NCBI GenBank assembly: GCA_943369575.1
Contig: CALRNP020000067.1
Coordinates: 1-23,319, forward strand
Source of the DNA: Azorhizobium sp943369575
Lineage (GTDB): Bacteria; Pseudomonadota; Alphaproteobacteria; Rhizobiales; Xanthobacteraceae
Reading direction: 5' to 3'
Length of the DNA stretch: 23,319 nucleotides
Below, piece by piece: positions 8,583 through 17,153 of the stretch. The notes under the pieces are model-generated. The model did not search any database. It was not told where the DNA came from and was given only the letters and a program-made list of their open reading frames with translations. A program made the position numbers and the translations under genes. Every line of letters begins with the position of its first letter. Position 1 is the stretch's first letter.

Positions 8583-9774
8583 ATTCGTTCCGCCGGACCC
8601 CTCCACTTTGCATTCCGAGACGCTGCTCGTCCATGGCGGCACCTCCCGTTCGCCTTATGGCGAGACCTCGGAAGCGCTCTACCTCACCCAGGGCTTCGTC
8701 TACGACAGCGCCGAAGCCTGCGAAGCCCGCTTCAAGGGTGAGGATCCCGGCTTCGTCTATTCGCGCTACGGCAATCCCACCACCGCCATGTTCGAGGAGC
8801 GCATGGCGCTCTTGGATGGCGCACAAGCCGCCCGCGCCACCGCCTCCGGCATGGCGGCCGTCAATGCCTCGCTGCTGTGCCAGTTGAAGGCCGGCGACCA
8901 TGTGGTGGCGGCCCGCGCCTTGTTCGGCTCCTGTCGCTGGATCCTGGAAGACTTCCTGCCCCGCTACGGCGTCGAGACCACCCTGGTGGACGGCACCGAC
9001 CTCGATGCGTGGAAAGCAGCGGCCAAGCCCAACACCAAGGTCTATTTCCTGGAAAGCCCCACCAACCCGACCCTCGAACTCATCGACATCCGCGCCGTGG
9101 CCGACATCGCCCATGCAGCGGGCGCGATGCTGATCGTGGACAATGTGTTCGCCACGCCCCTGCTGCAGAAGCCGTTCGAGCTGGGCGCCGACGTGGTGGT
9201 CTATTCGGCCACCAAGCATATCGACGGCCAGGGCCGGTGCCTCGGCGGCGTGGTGCTGGCCTCGCAGCAATTCGTCACCGATCATCTGCAGACGTTCCTG
9301 CGCCAGACCGGCCCGTCCATCTCGCCGTTCAATGCCTGGGTGCTGCTGAAGGGCCTGGAAACGCTGGGCCTGCGGGTGGACCGCGCCCAGTCCACCGCCG
9401 CGCTGGTGGCCGATGCCGTGGCGGGCGAGCAGAAGGTGGAGAAGGTTCTCTATCCGTTCCGCGCCGACCATCCGCAGGCGGAACTGGCCCGGCGGCAGAT
9501 GACCGGCGGCGGCACGCTGGTGACCTTCGTGGTCGCCGGCGGCAAGGAAGGCGCCTTCCGCTTCGCCAACGCGCTGAAGGTGATCCGCATCTCCAACAAT
9601 CTGGGCGATGCCAAGAGCCTGCTCACCCATCCCGCCACCACCACCCACCAGCGCTTCACCCCGGAAGCGCGGGCGGAAATGGGCATTTCCGACGGACTGG
9701 TGCGGCTCTCCGTGGGCCTGGAGCATCCCGGCGACCTGATCGCCGACATCGCCCAGGCGCTCAAAGCGGTCTGA
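8566..9774 (+). CDS. metZ: O-succinylhomoserine sulfhydrylase
   Basis: PLP enzyme that makes homocysteine from O-succinylhomoserine and sulfide, the direct-sulfhydrylation route to methionine. 402 residues, normal for the Cys/Met-metabolism PLP family. Visible motifs are YSRYGNPT at 65-72, ATASGMAAV near 91-99, the PLP-ring Asp192 in IVDNVFATP, and the PLP lysine Lys217 in YSATKHIDGQGR. The HIDGQGR context is typical of MetZ rather than cystathionine gamma-synthase. ATG 8566 follows GGAAGG, somewhat close to the start codon. Expression is almost certainly SAM-repressed through the upstream SAM-II riboswitch, possibly by coupling to a short overlapping ORF. A hairpin at 9787-9807 may end the transcript. 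Confidence 0.95.
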   Translation: MTVAHKFVPPDPSTLHSETLLVHGGTSRSPYGETSEALYLTQGFVYDSAEACEARFKGEDPGFVYSRYGNPTTAMFEERMALLDGAQAARATASGMAAVNASLLCQLKAGDHVVAARALFGSCRWILEDFLPRYGVETTLVDGTDLDAWKAAAKPNTKVYFLESPTNPTLELIDIRAVADIAHAAGAMLIVDNVFATPLLQKPFELGADVVVYSATKHIDGQGRCLGGVVLASQQFVTDHLQTFLRQTGPSISPFNAWVLLKGLETLGLRVDRAQSTAALVADAVAGEQKVEKVLYPFRADHPQAELARRQMTGGGTLVTFVVAGGKEGAFRFANALKVIRISNNLGDAKSLLTHPATTTHQRFTPEARAEMGISDGLVRLSVGLEHPGDLIADIAQALKAV

Positions 9775-9786
9775 GACGGCCCCGGC

Positions 9787-9807
9787 CCGCCCCTGCGGAA
9801 GGGGCGG
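9787..9807 (+). terminator. Hairpin downstream of metZ
   Basis: Perfect 8-bp stem CCGCCCCT/AGGGGCGG with loop GCGGA, 12 bp after the metZ stop. There is no T run, so termination may need Rho. Confidence 0.5.
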
Positions 9808-9889
9808 ATGCCCCCTGGACATTGCCCGGTGACACGCTACCGTCCCCCTCTGCCGCCGGTCACGGGCGACGGAGGGGGACGCATTTGCC

Positions 9890-10381
9890 ATGCGCGCACG
9901 GGCGGCGGCGGGCGTATCGGCGGCGCTGGGCGTGGGCCTGAAGGGCGCGCGGTGGCTCATTCTCCCCATTGCCCTGCTGCTGTTCCTGCAATGGCCGCTA
10001 CGCGATCTCATCAAGGCCTATGCCCGCGAGGCCAATGACCTTGGCCAATGGCTGTTCGCGCTCTATGTGGCCGCCGCCGTCACCGCCGCCACCCGCGCCA
10101 AAGCCCATCTCGCCAGCGATCTGTTCGCCCATCGCTACCCGCCCGCCACCCGCGCCCGGCTGGCCCGCATCGGCGCCGCCGTGGGTCTGCTGCCGTGGTC
10201 GCTCTGGCTCATGGCCGCCGGGGCCAGCCTTGCCTTCCAGTCGGTGGCGAGCCTGGAATCCTTTCCCGAGACCTATAATCCCGGCTTCTTCATCGTGAAG
10301 GCCGCCATGTGGCTGATGGCGCTGCTGGTCTTCATCCAGGCGGCGCTGGATGTGGCGGCGCCCACGGATACCGCCCGCTGA
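9890..10381 (+). CDS. TRAP transporter small membrane subunit (DctQ family)
   Basis: 163 residues with four hydrophobic segments (about 22-36, 52-66, 90-112 and 132-152), the size and topology of the DctQ subunit of tripartite ATP-independent periplasmic transporters, which use ion gradients to import organic acids and related solutes. The segment EANDLGQWLFALYVAAAV resembles the DctQ signature around the second helix. ATG 9890 lies about 11 bp after GGAGGGGG. The stop TGA overlaps the ATG of the DctM gene by one base, so the two are translationally coupled. The substrate is unknown because no DctP receptor gene accompanies it. Confidence 0.8.
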   Translation: MRARAAAGVSAALGVGLKGARWLILPIALLLFLQWPLRDLIKAYAREANDLGQWLFALYVAAAVTAATRAKAHLASDLFAHRYPPATRARLARIGAAVGLLPWSLWLMAAGASLAFQSVASLESFPETYNPGFFIVKAAMWLMALLVFIQAALDVAAPTDTAR

Positions 10382-11838
10382 TGAGCGCCTTCGGCCTCAT
10401 CCTCCTGGTGCTGATCGGCTGGGGCACCGTCTTCACCGGCCTGCCGAATGTGGTGGTGCTGCTGGCCGTGGCGGTCTTCGGCCTGATGGTGGGGCTGCTC
10501 ACGGGGGTGATCGACGCCCACCTGATGTCCGCCCTGCCCTCGCGCATCGTCGATCTGATGAGCAACGACTTGCTCCAGGCGCTGCCGCTGTTCGTGTTCA
10601 TGGGCGTGCTGATGAACCGCCTGCCGGTGGCCTCGGCGCTATTCCGCACCGGCATAGCGATGCTGCCCCGTGCGGACGCCAGCGCCCCGGTGGTGGGCAT
10701 CATCATCGGCGCATTGCTCGGCCCCATGAATGGCTCGGTGGGCGCCAGCGCCATGGCGCTGGCCCGCACCATCGCCCCGGAAATGCGCGCCCGGCATATC
10801 CCGCTCGCCACCGTGCAGGCGGTGACGGCGACGGCGGCGACGCTGGGGGTGGTGATCCCGCCCTCGCTGGTGCTGATCCTGTTGGGCGACGCCATGCTCA
10901 ATGCCCATTCCATCGCGCTGAATGTCAGCGGGCGCAGCGGCCGGGTCATCAATACTCAGGACGTGTTCCAGGGCGCGCTGCTGCCGGCGGCGCTGTTCGT
11001 GGCCGGGGCCCTGATCGTCACCCTGCTGGCCTGGCGGCGGCGCGGGCCACTGGTGGTGCGCCCCAAGCATGCGCCGCTGCGGATGAGCGACGCCCTCATC
11101 AGCGCCTTGGCGGTGCCGTTCGTGGGCGGACTGCTGGCCAGCGTGACGCTGGGCTATGTCTATCCGGTGGAAGCGGCCGCCTGCGGGGCCATGGTGCTGT
11201 TCGTGGCCGGGCTCGTGAGCGGCCACGTCAACCGCACCAATATCGGCCCGCTGCTGGACGAGACCATGCGCATGACCGGCGCTTTGTTCGCGCTGCTGGC
11301 CGCCGCCACCACTTTGACCCTGGTGTTCCGCCTGTTCGGCACCGACCGGCTGATCGCCGACCTCATCGCCATGCTGCCCGGCGGCGACACGGTGGCGGTG
11401 CTGGTGGTTCTGGCCGTGCTGGCCGCCTGTGCGCTGGTGCTGGATGCGTTCGAGATCGTGTTCGTCATCGTCCCGATCATCGTGCCGCCGCTGCTGATTC
11501 GGGTGCAGGACGCCACCTGGGTGGCGGTGCTGATCCTCTTGACCTTGCAGATGAGCTTCCTGCTGCCGCCGCTGGGCTATGCCCTGGTGGTCACCCGCGA
11601 CCTGCTGAAAGGCCCGGCCAGCCTGCGCGCCATGCTGACGGCGCTGGCGCCTTATGTGGCAGTGCAGATGCTGGTGCTGGCAGCGGTATTCGGTTTTCCT
11701 GCGCTCACGCACCCGGCGTCGCCGTTCGCGAAACCCGCCGCGGCGCCCGCCCGGGCGCTCTCGCCGGAGGAGATGAACCGCAAGCTGGACGATATGCTGC
11801 CCCCGCCTCCCGCGGCGGCCGCGCCCAGCTTGGACTGA
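10381..11838 (+). CDS. TRAP transporter large permease subunit (DctM family)
   Basis: 485 residues, about a dozen hydrophobic segments, belonging to the DctM/ion-transporter superfamily; it forms the ion-coupled solute channel with DctQ. Recognisable blocks include LLQALPLFVFMGVLMNR near 60-76, IIIGALLGPMNGSVGASAMA near 106-125, TLGVVIPPSLVLILLGD, and FEIVFVIVPIIVPPL with LLPPLGYALVVTRDLLKG towards the C-terminus. The second block departs from the usual SGSSxA form of the family. A Pro/Ala-rich hydrophilic tail of about 40 residues (PEEMNRKLDDMLPPPPAAAA) follows the last helix and makes it longer than typical DctM (about 425). ATG 10381 shares a base with the dctQ stop; the frame is open 72 nt further upstream inside dctQ, which I regard as spurious. 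Confidence 0.85.
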   Translation: MSAFGLILLVLIGWGTVFTGLPNVVVLLAVAVFGLMVGLLTGVIDAHLMSALPSRIVDLMSNDLLQALPLFVFMGVLMNRLPVASALFRTGIAMLPRADASAPVVGIIIGALLGPMNGSVGASAMALARTIAPEMRARHIPLATVQAVTATAATLGVVIPPSLVLILLGDAMLNAHSIALNVSGRSGRVINTQDVFQGALLPAALFVAGALIVTLLAWRRRGPLVVRPKHAPLRMSDALISALAVPFVGGLLASVTLGYVYPVEAAACGAMVLFVAGLVSGHVNRTNIGPLLDETMRMTGALFALLAAATTLTLVFRLFGTDRLIADLIAMLPGGDTVAVLVVLAVLAACALVLDAFEIVFVIVPIIVPPLLIRVQDATWVAVLILLTLQMSFLLPPLGYALVVTRDLLKGPASLRAMLTALAPYVAVQMLVLAAVFGFPALTHPASPFAKPAAAPARALSPEEMNRKLDDMLPPPPAAAAPSLD

Positions 11839-11936
11839 ACCATGCCTGGGACAAGGTTCCCATTGCACGGCGCCCGTTTGGCAGGTTCACTAGCGCGCAG
11901 CGACGGGGGCATTCCGTCGGGTGGAGGCGAAGGCGC

Positions 11937-12329
11937 ATGTATCGGGCGATCACGCGGAAGATCCAGGTCACCGCGACGCCGCGCTATGTGGCGGAACGGT
12001 CCGAGCCGGAAAGCGGGCGGCACTTCTGGGCCTATACCATCGAGGTGGTGAACCTCGGCCGCGAGACGGTGCAGCTCAAGGCCCGCCATTGGGTCATCAC
12101 CGATGCCCGCGGCCAGGTGGAGGAAGTCCACGGCGCCGGCGTGGTGGGCGAGGAGCCGGTGCTTCCGCCGGGCGGGCGCTTCGAATATACCAGCGGCGTT
12201 CCGCTCATGGCCGCCACCGGCATCATGAGCGGGCGCTACGACATGCGCACCGATGCCGGGGAGACCTTTTTCGTTGAGATCCCGGCATTTTCGCTCGATA
12301 TCCCGCACATGCCCCGCGTGTTGAACTGA
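11937..12329 (+). CDS. apaG: ApaG (Co2+/Mg2+ efflux-associated) protein
   Basis: 130 residues of the ApaG/DUF525 family, a fibronectin-III-like beta sandwich. ApaG was linked to cobalt resistance and magnesium efflux in Salmonella, but its biochemical role is unsettled. Motifs seen are RHFWAYTIEVVNLG, VQLKARHWVITDARGQVEEV, GVVGEEPVLPPGGRFEYTSG and GIMSGRYDM, all strongly conserved in the family. ATG 11937 follows GGTGGAGGCG. It is 98 bp downstream of dctM and 13 bp upstream of trkH, so it probably shares a transcript with trkH. It is not next to ksgA/apaH as in enterobacteria. Confidence 0.95.
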   Translation: MYRAITRKIQVTATPRYVAERSEPESGRHFWAYTIEVVNLGRETVQLKARHWVITDARGQVEEVHGAGVVGEEPVLPPGGRFEYTSGVPLMAATGIMSGRYDMRTDAGETFFVEIPAFSLDIPHMPRVLN

Positions 12330-12342
12330 AGCGGCCACCTCC

Positions 12343-13839
12343 ATGACCTTGGCGAAAGCCTCAGGGGTGCAGACCGAGGCCACGCCGGCGCTCGACCTGC
12401 GCCCGATCGCAGCTACCCTCGGCACGCTTCTGAGCATCCTGGGCGTCAGCATGCTGCTGCCAGCGCTGGCGGATTTCCGCGCCAATTCCGGCGGCGCCGG
12501 CGCCTTCGTAGGCTCGGCCGCCGTGACCCTGTTCGTGGGCGTGCTGCTGTCGGTATCCGGGCGCGGCGCCAGCGTGCCGCGGCTGGATCTGCGCCAGGCC
12601 TTCCTGCTCACCACCTCGGTCTGGGTGGTGCTGGCGGTGTTCGCCACCTTGCCGCTGATCTGGGGGCCGCCGCATCTGAGCGTGGTCCATGCGCTGTTCG
12701 AAAGCGTGTCCGGCCTCACCACCACCGGCGCCAGCGTCATGAGCGGCCTGGATGCCATGGCGCCGGGCATCCTGCTGTGGCGCGCCATGCTGCATTGGTT
12801 CGGCGGCATCGGCATCGTGGTCATCGCCATCGCCGTGCTACCGGCTTTGAGCATCGGCGGCATGCAGTTGTTCCGCACCGAATCCTCCGACCGTTCGGAG
12901 AAATTCCTGCCCCGCGCCGGCGCGGTGGCCAAGGGGCTGCTGCTGGCCTATGGCGTGCTCACGGTGCTGTGCATCACCGGCTATGCGCTGGCGGGCATGG
13001 GGCTGTTCGATGCCGTGACCCTCGGCCTGTCCACGGTCTCCAGTGGCGGCTTCGCCAATTCGGATTCCTCCCTCGGCGTGTTCGCAGATCCGGCGGTGGA
13101 CTATGTGGCCATCGTCTTCATGCTGGCCGCCAGCCTGCCCTTCCCGCTCTATGTGCGCGCCCTCTCCGGCGATCCGGGGCGGCTGTTCCGCAATCCCGAG
13201 GTGCGGCTATTCCTCGGCATCGTGGTCGTCTTCACCCTCGCCTCGTTCCTGCAACAGGTGTTCCAGGGCGTTGCCCAGGGCGAGGTGGCGCTGCGCGGGG
13301 CGCTGTTCACCGTCGCCTCGCTCATCTCCACCACCGGCTTCATGTCCGTGGATTATACCAACTGGGGCCCGCTTTCGGACGCGCTGTTCTTCGTGCTGAT
13401 GTTCCTGGGCGGCTGCACCGGCTCCACCGCCGGCGGCCTGAAGAGCCTGCGCCTGCTGATCGCCATGAAGGCGGTGCGCCAGCATTTGAAGCGCATCTCC
13501 TACCGCAACGGGCTGTTCCCGATCCGCTATGGCGGGGCGCCGGTGGCGGACGACGTGGTCGCCTCGGTGCTGGGCTTCGTGTTCTTGTACATTGCCACCT
13601 TCGCGGTGGTGGGGGTGCTGCTGAGCGCCTTGGGGCTGGATCTCCGCACGGCCTTTTCAGCGGCCATTGCCTGCCTGTCCAATGTGGGGCCGGGGCTCGG
13701 TCCCTTGGTGGGGCCGGCCAGCAATTATGCGACGCTGAGCGACCCGGCGGTGGCGGTCCTCACCTTAGCCATGCTGCTGGGCCGGCTGGAAATCGTCACC
13801 GTGCTGGTGCTGGTCATGCCCCGCTTCTGGGCGCGGTGA
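12343..13839 (+). CDS. trkH: Trk-type potassium uptake membrane subunit
   Basis: 498-residue integral membrane protein of the TrkH/TrkG family, which moves K+ through a pore built from four pore-loop repeats. The four selectivity-filter loops are visible: LTTTGA (125-130), SSGGF (233-237), STTGF (329-333) and SNVGPG (446-451). The intramembrane GGCTGSTAGGLKSLR loop after the third repeat (356-370) and the C-terminal LGRLEIVTVLVL are also typical. The cytosolic gating partner TrkA is not in this window. The ATG lies 13 bp after apaG with a weak ribosome-binding site, suggesting coupling to apaG. A strong hairpin follows the stop and separates it from the convergent hslO. Confidence 0.93.
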   Translation: MTLAKASGVQTEATPALDLRPIAATLGTLLSILGVSMLLPALADFRANSGGAGAFVGSAAVTLFVGVLLSVSGRGASVPRLDLRQAFLLTTSVWVVLAVFATLPLIWGPPHLSVVHALFESVSGLTTTGASVMSGLDAMAPGILLWRAMLHWFGGIGIVVIAIAVLPALSIGGMQLFRTESSDRSEKFLPRAGAVAKGLLLAYGVLTVLCITGYALAGMGLFDAVTLGLSTVSSGGFANSDSSLGVFADPAVDYVAIVFMLAASLPFPLYVRALSGDPGRLFRNPEVRLFLGIVVVFTLASFLQQVFQGVAQGEVALRGALFTVASLISTTGFMSVDYTNWGPLSDALFFVLMFLGGCTGSTAGGLKSLRLLIAMKAVRQHLKRISYRNGLFPIRYGGAPVADDVVASVLGFVFLYIATFAVVGVLLSALGLDLRTAFSAAIACLSNVGPGLGPLVGPASNYATLSDPAVAVLTLAMLLGRLEIVTVLVLVMPRFWAR

Positions 13840-13851
13840 GCCGCGGGCCAT

Positions 13852-13872
13852 CCCCGGCTCACCGAGCCGGGG
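13852..13872. terminator. Symmetric hairpin between convergent trkH and hslO
   Basis: Perfect 9-bp stem CCCCGGCTC/GAGCCGGGG with a 3-nt loop lies in the 51-bp gap. It reads as a hairpin on both strands and has no T run, so it is probably a shared terminator element assisted by Rho. Confidence 0.6.
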
Positions 13873-13890
13873 CCGTCGTCTCAGGACAGT

Positions 13891-14883
13891 TCAGGAATCC
13901 GCCTGCCCGAGCACCTCGTCGCCCGCAAAGCCGTAGGACCGGCCGCAGAACTCGCAGGTGACGGTGACCCGCCCGTCGTCCTGGATCATGTCGCGCCGCT
14001 CGTCGCGGGAGAAGCTGGCCAGCACGCCGGCCACCCGCTCGCGCGAGCAGGAGCATTGCGCCACCAACGGCTGGGTGGAAAACACCCGCACGCCCCGCTC
14101 ATGGAACAGGCGGAACAGCAATTGCTCGCCCGACAGCACCGGGTCCACCAGTTCCACGTCCTCCAGGGTCGCGACCAGCGCCTGCGCCTCGGTCCAGGCA
14201 TCGGCCTCGGCCACGTCGTGGAACGCGGCACCCTCGGGCGCATCGCCGGGATGCAGGTCGGCCTGGGCGGCGCGATTGGCTTCCTGGGGCAGGAACTGCA
14301 CCAGCAGCCCACCGGCCCGCCAAGCGGACGGCTCGCCGCCGGGGCGGATCTCCTCGCCCACCGCCAGGCGCACCTTGGTGGGGATCTGCTCGGACTGGCG
14401 GAAATATTCGTGCGCCGCATCCTCCAGTCCGCCACCATCGAGCGCGACCACGCCTTGGTAGCGATTGGTGGAAATGCCCTGGTCTATGGTCATGGCCAGA
14501 TGGCCCCGGCCCAGCAAGGCCGCCGGCGTGGCGGCATTGCCGCGCTCGGCCTCTTCCACCGCTGCCGCGTCGAAGCGGGCATAGGCTCGGATGGCGTCGG
14601 GGGTCACGAAGTCCACAACTACCATGTCCACCGGCCCGTCGGTCTGGGTCTGGAGGATGAAGCGGCCTTCGAACTTCAGCGACGATCCCAGCAACGCGGT
14701 GAGCACCACCGCCTCGCCGATCACGCGCTTGACGGAATTGGGATAGGCGTGGTGGGCCAGCACACCGTCCAGGCTCCCGCCCAGGCGCACCACACGGCCG
14801 CGCACATCCAGCGCATCCACCTGGAACGGCGTCACGCAATCATCCTCCGGATCAAGCCGGGGGGATCTGGCCTCTTCACCCAT
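13891..14883 (-). CDS. hslO: Hsp33 redox-regulated chaperone
   Basis: Cytosolic holdase activated by oxidation of a zinc-bound four-cysteine centre. 330 residues from ATG 14883 (the frame continues to GTG 14895, but ATG 14883 has GGAG 8 bp upstream). The N-terminal domain contains AVVLTALLGSSLKFEGRFILQ and FVTPDAIRAYARFD; the middle has GRGHLAMTIDQG. The zinc site is CSC near residues 276-278, then 30 residues, then CEFC, the expected CXC-X(27-32)-CXXC. It lies downstream of argF on the same strand; an argD-argF-hslO order is frequent in alphaproteobacteria. The 135-bp gap and a hairpin suggest it is only partly cotranscribed with the arginine genes. Confidence 0.96.
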   Translation of the reverse strand: MGEEARSPRLDPEDDCVTPFQVDALDVRGRVVRLGGSLDGVLAHHAYPNSVKRVIGEAVVLTALLGSSLKFEGRFILQTQTDGPVDMVVVDFVTPDAIRAYARFDAAAVEEAERGNAATPAALLGRGHLAMTIDQGISTNRYQGVVALDGGGLEDAAHEYFRQSEQIPTKVRLAVGEEIRPGGEPSAWRAGGLLVQFLPQEANRAAQADLHPGDAPEGAAFHDVAEADAWTEAQALVATLEDVELVDPVLSGEQLLFRLFHERGVRVFSTQPLVAQCSCSRERVAGVLASFSRDERRDMIQDDGRVTVTCEFCGRSYGFAGDEVLGQADS

Positions 14884-14903
14884 GAGGGGCTCCACTATGC
14901 AAG

Positions 14904-14934
14904 GCGGCGCCGCAGGCGATGAGCCCGGCGCCGC
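14904..14934 (-). terminator. Hairpin between argF and hslO
   Basis: Perfect 9-bp stem GCGGCGCCG/CGGCGCCGC with a 13-nt loop, 21 bp upstream of the hslO start. No T run follows on the minus strand. It may terminate argF transcripts in part or act as an mRNA processing or stability boundary. Confidence 0.4.
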
Positions 14935-15018
14935 GTCAGAAGGTTGGCCCGCCGTCCGCCCGCAGCAGGGCCGCGCGCGGAGGGGAGCTTTATCCGGCCA
15001 GGATGGCGCGGGTGTGCC

Positions 15019-15948
15019 TCACAGGTGGGCCTTGTCGAGGCACCAGGCAAGGATGCCCTTCTGGGCATGGAGACGATTTTCAGCTTCGTCGAACACCACG
15101 GACTGCGGACCGTCCATCACTTCATCGGTCACTTCGTCGCCGCGATGGGCAGGAAGGCAGTGCATAAAGATGGCCCCAGGGGCCGCCCGTGCCATCAGCG
15201 CGCTGTTGACCTGATAGGGTTTGAGCAGGTTATGGCGGCGCTCCGCCTCCTTGTCGCCCATGGAGACCCAGGTGTCGGTGACGACGCAATCGGCGCCCTC
15301 CACCGCTTCCTCGGGGTCGCGCATGAAGCGCACCTTGGCCTTGGTGCGCTTGACGAAATCCTTCAGCGCCTGCCGGGGCGACAGTTCCTTCGGCGCCGCC
15401 ACGTCCAGCGAGAAGTCGAACCGCTCCGCCGCATGCACCCAGGAGGCCAGCACATTGTTGGCGTCCCCGGTCCAGGCCACCTTGCGGCCGGCGATATTGC
15501 CCTTGTGCTCCTCGAAGGTGAGCACATCGGCCATCACCTGGCAGGGATGGGAGATGCGGGTCAGGCCGTTGATGACCGGCACGGTGGCGTTGCGCGCCAG
15601 TTCCATGAGGTCCTCATGGCTGAGGATGCGGATCATGATCGCATCCACGAAGCGCGACAGCACCCGCGCCGTGTCGGCGATGGACTCGCCGCGCCCCAGC
15701 TGCATCTCGGCCCCGGTCAGCATGATGGGGTCGCCGCCCAACTGGCGCATGGCCAGGTCGAACGACACCCGCGTCCGGGTGGAGGGCTTGTCGAACACCA
15801 TGGCCAGCGACTTGCCGGCCAGCGGCTTCTCCGCCGTGCCCGCCTTGCGCTGCGCCTTCAGGTCCTTGGAGAGATCGATCACCTGCCGCAGATCGTCCGA
15901 CGAGATGTCGGACAGATCCAGAAAATGACGCACACCAGTCCCGCTCAT
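15019..15948 (-). CDS. argF: Ornithine carbamoyltransferase
   Basis: Transfers the carbamoyl group of carbamoyl phosphate to ornithine to form citrulline in arginine synthesis. 309 residues, standard length. The carbamoyl-phosphate loop STRTR is at 56-60, HPCQ at 134-137, the ornithine-binding DTWVSMG at 225-231, and the catalytic HCLPAHRG at 263-270. The start ATG (15948-15946) overlaps the argD stop as ATGA, so translation is coupled to argD; the frame is open further upstream inside argD but that extension has no family similarity. Expression should follow the argD promoter and any control in its leader. Confidence 0.97.
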   Translation of the reverse strand: MSGTGVRHFLDLSDISSDDLRQVIDLSKDLKAQRKAGTAEKPLAGKSLAMVFDKPSTRTRVSFDLAMRQLGGDPIMLTGAEMQLGRGESIADTARVLSRFVDAIMIRILSHEDLMELARNATVPVINGLTRISHPCQVMADVLTFEEHKGNIAGRKVAWTGDANNVLASWVHAAERFDFSLDVAAPKELSPRQALKDFVKRTKAKVRFMRDPEEAVEGADCVVTDTWVSMGDKEAERRHNLLKPYQVNSALMARAAPGAIFMHCLPAHRGDEVTDEVMDGPQSVVFDEAENRLHAQKGILAWCLDKAHL

Positions 15949-17153
15949 TCTGCGGCCCCCCGCACCGGCGCCGCCGCAAGGGAGGCTTCGATCCGCCGGC
16001 ACGCCGCCTCGATCCGCTCCACTGCGAGGCCCAATTCTTCCTCGTTCACCACCAACGGCGGCAGCAGGCGCACCACATTGTCGCCGGCGCCGGGCACCAG
16101 CATGCCCTCCTCGCGCAGCGCCGCCACCAGCTCGGCGGCCGGCACCTGGGCGCGCAAGCCCATCAGCAAGCCCTGGCCGCGCACTTCGGCGATGACGTTG
16201 GGGTGCTTGTCCTTCACCTGCGCCAGCAGCTGAGTGAAGCGCAGGCCCATCTGGCGCACGTGCTCGAGGAATTCAGGCGCCAGAACCTTGTCCAGCACCG
16301 CATTGCCCACCGCCATGGCCAGCGGATTGCCGCCATAGGTGGAGCCATGGGTGCCCAGGGTCATGCCCTTGGCCGCTTCTTCGGTCGCCAGGCACGCGCC
16401 CATGGGGAAGCCGCCGCCGATGCCCTTGGCGACCGCCATGATATCCGGGGTGATGCCGGCCCATTCGTGCGCGAACAGCTTGCCGGTGCGCCCGACGCCG
16501 CTCTGCACTTCATCCAGCACCAGCAGCAGGCCGTGCTCGTCGCACAGCGCCCGCAGCGCCACCAGGAACTGCGACGGCGGCACCCGCACGCCGCCTTCGC
16601 CCTGGACGGGCTCCAGCAGGATGGCAGCGGTCTCGGGGCCGATGGCCGCCTTCACCGCGTCCAGATCGCCGAACGGCACCTGGTCGAAGCCCGGCATCTC
16701 GGGGCCGAAGCCCTCCAGATACTTGGCATTGCCGCCGGCGGCGATGGTCGCCAGGGTGCGGCCATGGAAGGCGCCTTCAAAGGTGATGATGCGATTGCGC
16801 TGCGGCGCGCCCGACACATACTGATATTTGCGCGCCATCTTGATGGCGCACTCCAGCGCTTCCGCACCGGAATTGGTGAAGAAGGCGGTATCGGCAAAGG
16901 TCACCTCGGTGAGGCGCTGGGCCAGCCGCTCGCCGCCGGAGATGCGGAACAGGTTGGAGGTGTGCCACAGCTTCTGCGCCTGCGCGGTCAACGCCTCCAC
17001 CAGATAGGGATGCGCATGGCCGAGGACGTTCACGGCGATGCCCGCGGTGAAATCCAGATAGCGTCGCCCGTCCGTGGTGACGAGCCAACAGCCCTCCCCC
17101 CGCTCGAATTCGAGATTGACGCGTGCGTAGGTGGGCAGAACGGGGGTGATCAC
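15945..17153 (-). CDS. argD: Acetylornithine aminotransferase
   Basis: PLP-dependent class III aminotransferase that converts N-acetylglutamate semialdehyde to N-acetylornithine; in many bacteria it also acts in lysine synthesis as succinyl-DAP aminotransferase. 402 residues. Seen are TNSGAEALECAIKMAR (94-109), FEGAFHGRT (125-133), EPVQGEGGVR (181-190), the PLP Asp214 in LVLDEVQSGVGRTG, and the PLP lysine Lys243 in VAKGIGGGFPMGA. The start is GTG 17153, fixed by AAGGAGGGG just upstream. Its GTG overlaps the TGA of a 31-codon leader ORF as GTGA, and the leader contains an intrinsic terminator, which suggests attenuation control. It is followed by argF with a 4-nt overlap. Confidence 0.97.
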   Translation of the reverse strand: MITPVLPTYARVNLEFERGEGCWLVTTDGRRYLDFTAGIAVNVLGHAHPYLVEALTAQAQKLWHTSNLFRISGGERLAQRLTEVTFADTAFFTNSGAEALECAIKMARKYQYVSGAPQRNRIITFEGAFHGRTLATIAAGGNAKYLEGFGPEMPGFDQVPFGDLDAVKAAIGPETAAILLEPVQGEGGVRVPPSQFLVALRALCDEHGLLLVLDEVQSGVGRTGKLFAHEWAGITPDIMAVAKGIGGGFPMGACLATEEAAKGMTLGTHGSTYGGNPLAMAVGNAVLDKVLAPEFLEHVRQMGLRFTQLLAQVKDKHPNVIAEVRGQGLLMGLRAQVPAAELVAALREEGMLVPGAGDNVVRLLPPLVVNEEELGLAVERIEAACRRIEASLAAAPVRGAAE

